DNA of 64,000 bases, from positions 1-64,000 of the forward strand of contig CAUYUJ010010435.1 of assembly GCA_963575745.1 (NCBI GenBank). The letters are read 5' to 3'. Position 1 is the stretch's first letter. Every line of letters begins with the position of its first letter. The DNA comes from Prorocentrum cordatum (Eukaryota; Sar; Dinophyceae; Prorocentrales; Prorocentraceae). Below are positions 8,379 through 16,188 of this stretch, piece after piece. Under the pieces are notes generated by a model, which was not told the DNA's origin, did not search any database, and saw nothing but the letters and a program-made list of their open reading frames with translations. A program made the translations under genes and the position numbers.

Positions 8379-9275
8379 ATGGCCCTCTCCACGGCGCCGG
8401 CCTGCAACTGTGGCGGGTTCCACTTGGCCTGCCGCATGCGAGACATGGACCTCCCCGCTGAGGACTTCCTCGCGAAGGTGAGCAAGGACATGGACAGACT
8501 GACCACAGTATCCACCGCAGCTTCCTCCGACCACGGGTCCGACCACGAGTCCGACCACGAGTCCGACCATGCTGTCCGGCACGCCGTGCCGAACGGGGGC
8601 CGCAGCGAGTCCGTTCTCGGCGGCGGCGCGTGCGCGTGCGGCGGCTTCCACCGCGCCTGCCGGCTGCGCGACTCGGCGCTGGCCGAGCAGGCCCGGCTGC
8701 CCGCGGTATCGGCAGGCCTCCCCGCCGCGGCCCCGCGCGTGCCGAGGGCGGAGGGGCCGCTGAGCGAGGCCGTGGTGGGCGGCGGGGCGTGCAGGTGCGG
8801 GGGCTACCACCGCTCTTGCCGGCCAGTGGCCAGCGGGGGCCCTGCGCGCGCCCTCCCCGCGCCCGGGCCGACGGCGCTGGCGAAGGGCGCCGTCGACAGC
8901 GCCACCGTCGTCGGCCCGGCCACCTGCTCGTGCGGAGGCTACCACCGCGCGTGCAGGCTCGGCGGCGAGGGCTCCCCCGCGGCGCAGGCGCCCGAGAGGC
9001 CCGCGCCCGCCGCGACTGCGGCCGGCGGCGCCCACTGCCCTCCGAGCGCCGCCGCGCTCGGCTCCGGGCTCTGCCGCTGCGGCGGCTACCACCGCGCCTG
9101 CCAGCCCCGCGCGCAGGGCCCGCCCTCCGCAGCCGCAGCGCCGCTCGAGGGCGCCCGGAGCTCGGCCGCCTCCGGCCTCTCGCGCGCGCGGGCCGCGCCC
9201 GGCCGCGCCCGCGCCGGCAGCGGTGCAGCGCCGGGGGCGTGCCAGTGCGGCGGCTACCACCGCGGGTGCCGCTGA
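8379..9275 (+). CDS. Protein with six CxCGG[FY]HxxC motifs, unknown family
   Basis: A 298-residue frame from ATG 8379 to TGA 9273-9275, strongly biased to G/C-ending codons. Six copies of C-x-C-G-G-[FY]-H-x-x-C lie at residues 9-19, 85-95, 138-148, 183-193, 232-242 and 288-298 (CNCGGFHLACR, CACGGFHRACR, CRCGGYHRSCR, CSCGGYHRACR, CRCGGYHRACQ, CQCGGYHRGCR). The last motif ends exactly at the stop. Motifs 2-4 are preceded by a VLGGG, VVGGG or VVG lead-in. Linkers of 34-65 residues are Ala/Pro/Arg-rich and differ; the first holds SDHGSDHESDHESDH. Three Cys and one His per unit suggest small metal-binding knuckles, but the spacing CX1C-X3-H-X2-C is not a zinc-finger class I know. No signal peptide or membrane segment is visible. 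The frame is open upstream to about 7797; 8379 is chosen because it is the first ATG after the possible relict leader. Function unknown; metal binding is inference. Confidence 0.7.
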   Translation: MALSTAPACNCGGFHLACRMRDMDLPAEDFLAKVSKDMDRLTTVSTAASSDHGSDHESDHESDHAVRHAVPNGGRSESVLGGGACACGGFHRACRLRDSALAEQARLPAVSAGLPAAAPRVPRAEGPLSEAVVGGGACRCGGYHRSCRPVASGGPARALPAPGPTALAKGAVDSATVVGPATCSCGGYHRACRLGGEGSPAAQAPERPAPAATAAGGAHCPPSAAALGSGLCRCGGYHRACQPRAQGPPSAAAAPLEGARSSAASGLSRARAAPGRARAGSGAAPGACQCGGYHRGCR

Positions 9276-9602
9276 GGCTTGGGTCGCGCCGGGGCTGGAG
9301 TGCGGCGGCAAGCGTGGGAGCATCCGTGGGAGCGAGGCAGGGTTGGGCCAGTCCTGCGCGTGGCCGAAGGTGGAAAGGGGGGCTGGAGGGGGCAGGGCGG
9401 GCATAAGACCCCCCTGCTCCCCCCGCGCTCGAGCTACGTGGAGCTGGCGCCTTGGCCATCTCAGCGATGCTCTGTGGACCCCCAGTGGACACTTTTTGGG
9501 GTAAAGTTTCAGGTCAAGTTTTAAACAGTGCTGGTGGAGAGGCCAATTCTGGGGAAGCCTTGGAGAGGCGGACCCTCGACGTTTACAACAAACAGTGTTC
9601 TA
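9276..9602. other. 3' flank of the six-motif gene
   Basis: GC-rich, then mixed sequence without a recognisable gene. It would include the gene's 3' UTR if the gene is expressed. Confidence 0.4.
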
Positions 9603-9836
9603 GCCCTTGGAGAGGGTGCAAAGAGCAATTTGATATGCCCCGCGCTACCCTGGAGCACGTTTTTATTTGTACAGTTTGGACGGGTGGCAGCTGGCTCTTT
9701 CATCATTGCTCGGCATGCTTGAGCACAGCCTGGCCCTTGGAGAGGGTGTGCTGGGCTATTTGGCCTGCTTAGGGCCCCGCGCTGCCACAGCGAGCGCTTA
9801 GTCGCATCGTTTGGACGGGGGGTGCTGGCTCTTTCA
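9603..9836. repeat. Direct duplication of about 130 bp
   Basis: Two diverged copies each run from GCCCTTGGAGAGGGTG (9603 and 9733) to CTGGCTCTTTCA (9691-9702 and 9825-9836), with CCCCGCGCT and GTTTGGACGG shared in between. Confidence 0.75.
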
Positions 9837-9938
9837 ATACAGCTCGCCCGGCTCAGAGCACGTCCTCGGCCGTGCGTCCCGGTTGCCGATCTCAGTCAGA
9901 GCGTCGTGCTGCTCGCGCGCCATGTGTATTGTTTAAAT

Positions 9939-10300
9939 AATGCGCCGCCGCCGTGTTTGAATGCGGCTTGACCTCACGAGCAGTGTGGGTGCGAGGGCAC
10001 TCATGCGTCATTCGTTCTGGCCAGAGCGGAGTACAGCACCGGGCTCCCAACGAGGAGTTCTGAACAGCGCAGCAGGAGTGCTGAGCGATCCGCTCGGCCA
10101 TGAAGCTCTGGCGCTTCGCGTATTTCCGCCAGCTCATCCAGAGAAGTGATCGGCGTGTGAGTTGCAATAGTCAGCGAAGTGTAGTCTGATTGACTATGCG
10201 CAGTCGCCGTGTTTGAATGCGGCTGGACCTCGCGAGCAGCGTGGGTGCGAGGGCACTCATGCGTCCAGAGCGGAATACAGCACCAGTCACCAGGTTCCCA
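9939..10300. repeat. Direct duplication, about 256-bp offset
   Basis: The block GTGTTTGAATGCGGCT followed by GGGTGCGAGGGCACTCATGC occurs at about 9953 and again at about 10209. Both copies continue through CAGAGCGGA(G/A)TACAGCACC. Confidence 0.8.
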
Positions 10301-10329
10301 ACTTGTGAACCAAACAAGGAAGGATTCTC

Positions 10330-10517
10330 GGGTCGGGCGAAAGGGGGGGATTGGGAAAGGGGGGGGTACGAAATTTGTTGCATGCAGCTGGGTTTGCCCC
10401 GAGGGGCCCATTCCTCGATACATCGCCGCCTCCGGCGCTGGGAGGCGCCAGGAAAATCAGCTACGTGAGCTGATTCTCAAACCCCCCCCTTTGCTATCCC
10501 CCCCTTTCGCCCGACCC
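10330..10517. mobile_element. Family C inverted-repeat element, copy 1
   Basis: 188 bp with ends GGGTCGGGCGAAAGG and CCTTTCGCCCGACCC. The inverted arms extend into the G-run/C-run. Flanks AGGATTCTC and GAGATTCCC match at 6 of 9 positions, a weak possible 9-bp target duplication. A close relative lies at 27946-28135. Confidence 0.8.
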
Positions 10518-10958
10518 GAGATTCCCAAGTCTCGGGCAGACCACGACGAGGGACCTCCTCAACGGATGCTCGAGCTCCTGGGCTCCTCCTCCGGACCCTG
10601 GGGCCCGCAGCAGAGCTGCTCGGGACGAGAAGCCCGCCCTCGGGTGCTGCTGGCTGTGCCCCTGGCCCAGGTCGGGGGAACGTGGGACTCGGGTAAGCCG
10701 GAACTCGGGTTTGCCGACGTTTTTTGACGAGCGCGTCCTGGATTTTGACGGTCCAGTGTTCGTGGGACGTTTGCAGTGGGAGTTTGCGTCAAGTTTCAGA
10801 TTGCGTCCCGTCATTTTTTCTGATGGACCCCTTCAGGCCAACCCGCGTCCCCCGTACCCGAGTCTTACGTCTCCCCGACCAGAGTGTCCCACGGACTGTC
10901 TCCCTCCCTCCTCTCCCCCACTCCCCCTCCCTCCTCTTCTGAGGGATCGAACAGTGAC
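10518..10958. other. Unassigned spacer
   Basis: Mixed sequence with a CTCCCTCC run at about 10900-10940. No gene was recognised. Confidence 0.45.
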
Positions 10959-11103
10959 GCAAACATAACAACTCGGCGGTGCGCGCGGATTTCTCGGATC
11001 GGCGCTGGACCCCCTGGCGCGCGGAGCGCGCGCCAGGGAGGGGGGGGCTGGCGCCGATCCGACAAGTCCGCGCGGACCTCAGAGTTTTTTGTTTATGTTG
11101 TTA
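10959..11103. mobile_element. Family B GC-rich hairpin element, copy 1
   Basis: The left arm CATAACAACTCGG...GCGCGCGGATTTCTCGGATCGGCGC is mirrored by GCGCCGATCCGACAAGTCCGCGCGGACCTCAGAG...GTTTATG. Between them lies the smaller palindrome CTGGCGCGCGGAGCGCGCGCCAG. Confidence 0.8.
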
Positions 11104-11660
11104 TTCGTTCCCCTACAGTGAGCGGTTTGAGTAAGGAACACTTGCTTTTCAAAATGGGCTCGGTCGTTCTTTAGGCTTGCATGCGTTATTTATCGTTCCC
11201 TATGCGTTATGTATTATTGGTTCATCGTTCCCTATGCGTTATTCCTTGGAAGAAAGGGGCTCGTTCCTTATTTATCGTTCCTTAGGTCAGGTCGATGACT
11301 GTATCTTCCCCTGCCCACGAGGCGGCACGGGGCGGCAACGTGGACCATCCTCGGCGGACTCGGCGAATGACTTCAGGAACGGAGGTCAGACCCCCTGAGC
11401 GCGGACACCGCTTTGGGGGGCAAGAACACACACAGACACAAAGAATCGTCGATCCCCAGGAAAAAAGATGGGACACTGTGGGACGTGGAGGGGAAGGAAG
11501 AGGAGCAAGAACGTACGACAAAATCGATGGGGGATCCTGGGATCTCTGCGTATTCCTCGGTGTGTTCCTGGGCCCCCCTCAACTGTTTTTGCGGGGGGGC
11601 CTCGGACATGCGTGACGGGTACGCGGGCGGAGGGCGAGAGGGCGGCTCCTTTCCAAAAGG
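11104..11660. other. Spacer with short AT-rich repeats
   Basis: TTATTTATCGTTCCCTATGCG-type words repeat three to four times at 11187-11285. The rest is unassigned. Confidence 0.5.
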
Positions 11661-11826
11661 GCCCCCCCCTTCCCGTCTTTCCCTCCCTTCCTCCCTTCCT
11701 CCTGCCCTCGCTCCCTCTCTCCCTCCCTCGCTCCCTCCCTCTCTCCTTCCCTCCCTCTTTCCCTCTCTCCCTCCCTCCCCTCCCTCCCTCCCCTCCCTCC
11801 CTCCTTCCGTCCTCCCCTCCCCCCAG
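11661..11826. repeat. CCCTCC pyrimidine tract
   Basis: About 165 bp of CCCTCCCTCC/CTTCC on the + strand. It is not coding. Confidence 0.9.
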
Positions 11827-11854
11827 AAGATCGCAGAAGACAAATCGCCAGCGC

Positions 11855-12015
11855 CATAAACATAAACTTCTGGCGCTCAGCAGTTTGTTATTGAATCCGC
11901 GCTGGGCCCCGCGGGGCGGCGCCTCCGGCGCCGCCCCTGGCGCGCTCCGCGCGCCAGGGAGGGGGGTTCAGCGCGGATCCAAGAATCCGCTCGGAACGAC
12001 AACAATGTTTGTTTC
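11855..12015. mobile_element. Family B GC-rich hairpin element, copy 2
   Basis: The left end CATAAACATAAACTTCTGG and the right end CAACAATGTTTGTTTCTGG enclose GAATCCGCGCTGGG and CAGCGCGGATCC arms. The central GGCGCCTCCGGCGCC and GGCGCGCTCCGCGCGCC palindromes are typical of the family. Confidence 0.75.
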
Positions 12016-12497
12016 TGGTGTTTTGAGGGGGGGTAAATCTGGTTGGCCCAGAACGGGGGTCCAGCTGAAATGGGGGGGTGCAATAGGTGTTGGGCAATTT
12101 TATTGCAAACGTACTGCGCCAGAGAATTGTATTGTATTGCATTGCAACTAACGTATTGCGCGCGAAAACTCAGCAAGTCATTCGCGCCCCAGAATGTTTT
12201 GCACGCCCCAATTGGTATTGCAACCTCACAAATCTGTTACACCAAATCTATGTCACCACCCCCTTGTCGCTGGACCCTTTTCTGGGTCAACCCGAGTAAA
12301 GCACAAAGCAACGACGACATGTGGCAACATGCCAAGGTACACGTCAGTGACAGCCAGGCTGGGACCACTGAGATGATGCCGCCTCTTCGGGTGCCACCTG
12401 GCTAGCTGCATCCGTGACTGGGGGGGCGAACTGGGGGAAGGGGAAAACGGACGCAGAGAGAGAGAGAGAGAGAGAACAACAACAACAACAAACATCA
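12016..12497. other. Unassigned spacer
   Basis: Repeated TATTGC words at 12070-12230 and a (GA)n/(CAA)n run at 12456-12490. No gene was seen. Confidence 0.45.
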
Positions 12498-12683
12498 GGC
12501 GATCGCAAACATGGATCAAGGGGGCGTGGATTAGCGACGGGCCCCGTTGCCATGGGAAATCGCGGATTTCCGCCGCCTAAGGAGGCGGCACCGGCCGCAT
12601 TTGGGGGGAAGGCATCCTCCCCCGATCCATGGATTTGGCGACCGCGCGCCGAATCCATGGATCACCAATCCATGTTTGCGCGC
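12498..12683. mobile_element. Family D inverted-repeat element, copy 1
   Basis: Ends GGCGATCGCAAACATGGATC and ATCCATGTTTGCGCGCC are inverted. Inside is GCGACGGG...GGAAATCGCGGATTTCC and the palindrome CCGCCGCC...GAGGCGGC. A shorter relative lies at 23605-23746. Confidence 0.75.
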
Positions 12684-13330
12684 CCCCGAAACGACAAGAA
12701 AAACATAGAGAATGAGACAAAAGAAGGGCGGGCTGGGAGGCAGGACGGACTCCTCGACACCTGGGGCAGGTGGGTTTCGTTCGCCTGGGGAGCCTCTCGT
12801 CCGAGGCCCGGGCCGTGCGATGGAGCCAGCGCGAGTCTCAGCGGGCCCTCCGGTTGGGCGGGGCAGGATTCAGCCGGGCAGGTTCCCCTCGAGGGATATT
12901 CCCAAGCAGGCAAGAATATTTGGGGGCTATGTTTTCAATTGTTCTTGATCTGTTTGAGCATTGTCTGATTATTTGCATGTATTGATTCGTCGGGCATGTC
13001 CTTCTCATGGGGGGAAACGATTAAAAAAATCGCCCCCCCCCCCGGACCTTCCAAAATGATTGAGTGGGGCGGACTAATAGAATTCAGCCGCCCGAAACTG
13101 TTTTTTGAATCGTCCGCCCACCGGCGTTTGCTTTTCCCCCTTTGGGGAAACTGATTTTCTATTCGTCCTCCTTCGCTCGCTTGATCACCCGCGGCCGCGG
13201 GGGGAGGATTGCGGAGGGGGGACGGGGTAATTAGGGAGTAGTTGAGGGAAGGGGTTTTCGAAGAGGCGCTTGATCACCCTCGTCCTTGCGGACGGCCGCC
13301 GGTCGTCCTTGCGGACGGCCGCGGCGATTG
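12684..13330. other. Unassigned spacer with one family A end
   Basis: A solitary family A left end (GTCGGGCATGTCC) occurs at 12989-13001 without a matching right end. No gene was recognised. Confidence 0.45.
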
Positions 13331-13520
13331 GGAGGTGGAGGATGATGAGGAGGAGGAGGAGGAAGAGGAGGAGGGGGGAGGAGGAGGAAGAGAAGAAGGA
13401 GGAGGAGAAGGAGGAGGACGAGGAGGAGGACGAGGAGGAAGAGGAGGAGGAGAACGAAGAGGAGGAGGAGGAGAAGGAGGAGGAGGAGGAGGAAGAGGAG
13501 GAGAAAGAGAAAGAGGAGGA
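13331..13520. repeat. (GGA)n tract
   Basis: About 190 bp of GGA/GAA on the + strand. It faces the (TCC)n tract that starts 75 bp downstream. Confidence 0.95.
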
Positions 13521-13596
13521 TAGGATAACGGCCAGCACGAACCACCAGGACCGAAGCCGCGGGGCCTCAAGACTCGTTTTGTTCGGGCCTGTGCTG

Positions 13597-14107
13597 GACC
13601 TCCTCCTCCTCCTCCTCCTCCTCCTCCTCCTCCTCCTCCTCCTCCTCCTTCTCTGCTCCTCCTCCTCCTCCTGTCTCCTCCTCCTCTCCCTCCTCCTCCT
13701 CCTCCTCGCTCCTCCTACTCCTCCTCCTCCCTCCCCCCTTCTCTCCTCCTCCTCCTCCCTCCTCCTCCCCCCTCCTCCTCCTCACCACCCCCTCCTGCTC
13801 CTCCCCCCCCCCCTCCTCCTGCTCCTCCTCCTCTCCTTCCTCTCCTCCTCCTCTCCTCCTCTTCCTTCTCCTCCTCCTCTTCCTCCTCCTCCCTCCTCTC
13901 CTCCCCTCCTCCTCCTCTGTCCTCCCCCTCCTCCCTCTCCCCTCCCTCTCCCTCCTCCTCCTCCTCCTCCTCCTCCTCCTCCTCCCTCCTCCTCCTCCTC
14001 CTCCTCCCCTCCTCCTCCTCCCTCCTCCTCCTCCTCCTCCTCCTCCTCCTCCTGCTCGAGCTGCTCCTCCTCTCCTCCTCCTCCTCCTCCTCCTCCTCCT
14101 CCTCCTC
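13597..14107. repeat. (TCC)n tract, 5' border of the LINE
   Basis: About 510 bp of TCC with CCC/TTC interruptions. It ends where non-repetitive LINE sequence begins. The 840-codon open frame crossing this region is an artefact here and becomes meaningful only after about 15433. Confidence 0.95.
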
Positions 14108-14276
14108 TTGGCTCAAGCATTGCCATCCATGGCAGGCCCTGGGTGCTGGGGCCCATGCCTGTTTGCTCTGCCCCCGTGCCTGCCTGGTCAGCCCCAGGCA
14201 GAGGCACAGTCACGACCCGCCCCAGTGCTGCCATAGGGCCTCTCGTGTGCGTACGCCAGCGTGCCGCCATCAGGAG

Positions 14277-15434
14277 ATGCCCGTCCAGCAGAAGAAGTAC
14301 TTGGTATGCTCGAAGCGTGGGTGTAAAGGCTGGGCTTGGTGCTCGGCCAATACTCGTCATTGTATGCAGTGTGGTAGCCGTTTCAAGCAGTGCGGGGATC
14401 ATGGTCCCCCAGCTCGACCCCAAGGCGGTGGAGGAGGCTCCCAGGACGTTCGGCCTGACGTCGTGGAGGAGCCGGCCAAGCCAGGACGCTGGAGGAAGGG
14501 CTCCCGCGGTCCTGAGCGCCCACCAGGCCTGGGGCGAGGAGGCGGCAGATCGGTCACCTTCGAAGATGCAGTTCCCACGGATGACCCAGTTGCCCTGGCT
14601 CAAGCTCAAGTTACCTTCTGGAAGAAGTGGAAGCCAGATGGAGAGGAACACAAGTCGGCGCTGGGCAAACTCAAGTTCGCCAAGGCGCAGGCTCTGTCGG
14701 CCAAGAGCCTGGAGCAGCAAGCACAGTCCCTGTCAGATCAGCTCCAGGTGTTGCGCCAGAGGTTGCAGTCGCAGAAGCAGGAGGCCAGCGAGCTGGTCAC
14801 CACAATTGTCGAGGCAAGTGAGTATCACGGCAAGCTGGTCGAGGAGATCGAAGCTGATGCAAAAGAAGTGCAGACGCTGGAGACGCAGCTCAATGCGGCC
14901 ACCCAGGCGGCTGCGTATGAGGCATCAAAAGACGAAGATCTGCTCACCACCACTCAGGGAGTCATATCCGCCAGAATGCCACAAGGCGGACTGGCCCCAC
15001 CAGCACTTCGTGACAAGGTATCGGAGCTTGCCGCCATGTTCGACACCTTGCAGCAGCAGCACGTCGCCTCCCAGGCCTCGGTCGCGTCCGCTGGTGTCGG
15101 CCCGCCTGAGGTGGCGGCTCCGCGCGGGGTCATCATCGACGGTTTCCCTGCAGTTGGAGAGAGCCCTGATGATGGCCAGGCTAGTCAGACGCCCGCGCCG
15201 ATCCCAGGTCAGCACGTCCCCACTCCAGCCGACGACAAGGAGCTGGAGACCATGGCAGAGACGCAGGCCATGGACACGTCTGAAGGCCGCCGCCGAGCGG
15301 CTGCTGCGCTGTCCGACGTCGCCCAGGGCATGGTCAAGATCCAGAGTGAGTCAGGCCCCGAGACCAAGAAGGTCAAGGCGGCGGCCGAGGCTGCTGCGCT
15401 TGTGGCCGCCCAGGGCCAGAAGTCGCCAGGGTAA
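14277..15434 (+). CDS. LINE ORF1: zinc-ribbon and coiled-coil protein
   Basis: 385 residues from ATG 14277 (MPVQQKKYLVC); an in-frame ATG at 14163 would add 38 unremarkable residues. Residues 10-35 hold CSKRGCKGWAWC and CMQCGSRF, a Cys-pair cluster expected to bind zinc and nucleic acid. Residues about 115-220 (KWKPDGEEHKSALGKLKFAK through LETQLNAATQ) are Gln/Glu/Lys/Leu-rich with heptad character, predicting a coiled coil. The C-terminal third is Ala/Pro-rich and ends near ETKKVKAAAEAA. This layout fits the RNA-binding, multimerising role of LINE ORF1 proteins. The stop TAA (15432-15434) overlaps the start of ORF2 coding sequence in the +1 frame. The frame is intact, unlike ORF2. Confidence 0.8.
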   Translation: MPVQQKKYLVCSKRGCKGWAWCSANTRHCMQCGSRFKQCGDHGPPARPQGGGGGSQDVRPDVVEEPAKPGRWRKGSRGPERPPGLGRGGGRSVTFEDAVPTDDPVALAQAQVTFWKKWKPDGEEHKSALGKLKFAKAQALSAKSLEQQAQSLSDQLQVLRQRLQSQKQEASELVTTIVEASEYHGKLVEEIEADAKEVQTLETQLNAATQAAAYEASKDEDLLTTTQGVISARMPQGGLAPPALRDKVSELAAMFDTLQQQHVASQASVASAGVGPPEVAAPRGVIIDGFPAVGESPDDGQASQTPAPIPGQHVPTPADDKELETMAETQAMDTSEGRRRAAAALSDVAQGMVKIQSESGPETKKVKAAAEAAALVAAQGQKSPG

Positions 15435-16188
15435 CACGTATAAGATCGCTACCATCAATGGTTATTGTTGGCCTGCTGTTCGTAAGTTTGTTATTTCGCC
15501 GCAGTCTAGTGCAGTCAAGATCATCTGTGCTCGGGAGTGTAAGCTTGCCGACGGAGATAGCATTGTGCGTCAGATACAATGGTGCTCGGCCCAGGGGTGG
15601 CTGGCTTTCATCACGCCTGCAGCCAGGAATGAGAATAATGAGTTGGTTTCGGGAGTTGCGATTTTGATTCGGGATGGCTTGGGCTTGGGGGTCCAGCCGA
15701 TCACTTTTTCTGCCGCTTTCGACCCCGCTCGTTTATCGGGGGTGCTTCTCGAACTTCCTGGGGTCCCGAAGTTCGCCATATGTAGTACCTAGTTTCAGGC
15801 TGCTGCTGGTCTCTCCGAGACCAATTTAAAACTTCTGGCCGCCATAGGCCAACTTCAGGATGATTTGACCCATCCAGTTTTGGTTGCGGGGGATTTTAAC
15901 CTGGCCCCCTCTCGGTTGGCCCAAGCAGAGTTCCTGTCCAGGTCCACGATGACCCTGCTTGTGCCGCCGACCGCCACCTACAGAAATAAGAAGACCAAAT
16001 CCACTCTTCATTATTTCCTGTCCAGCCAAGGCCTCGCGCCGTGGCTCAGAACCCCCCGTACTCTTTCCTCGTATCCTCTCTCCCCTCGCAGACCTGTGCT
16101 GCTAGATATTGTAGTTGAGAATAACTTTAATATCCCCACGCTGCATAGGCCCCAGAAGCTACCCACGCGTATTCCTGTGGGCCCGTAA
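15433..16188 (+). pseudogene. LINE ORF2 endonuclease domain (disrupted)
   Basis: Frame-1 coding resumes at the ORF1 stop without an ATG (NTYKIATINGYCW). It follows the exonuclease-endonuclease-phosphatase fold: SGVAILIRDGLG near 15650, GDFN at 15889-15900, and STLHYFL near 16000. In functional relatives the last block has Asp where this copy has His (STxDYF), and the final SPHRP-like block here reads SPRRPV, so key residues look lost. A TAG stop at 15790-15792 splits the domain and a TAA at 16186-16188 separates it from the RT in the same frame. It would have nicked target DNA for target-primed reverse transcription. Confidence 0.75.

Noticed and set aside
8139-9404. 421-codon minus-strand frame opposite the six-motif gene
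   Set aside because: It lies opposite a GC-ending-codon plus-strand frame, has Arg/Ala/Gly-only composition and no domains; it is a shadow of the plus-strand gene.
13270-15432. Upstream part of the 840-codon plus-strand frame
   Set aside because: Up to about 14107 it is translated GGA/TCC microsatellite, and from 14277 it is the wrong frame of ORF1. Only the part after about 15433 is endonuclease.
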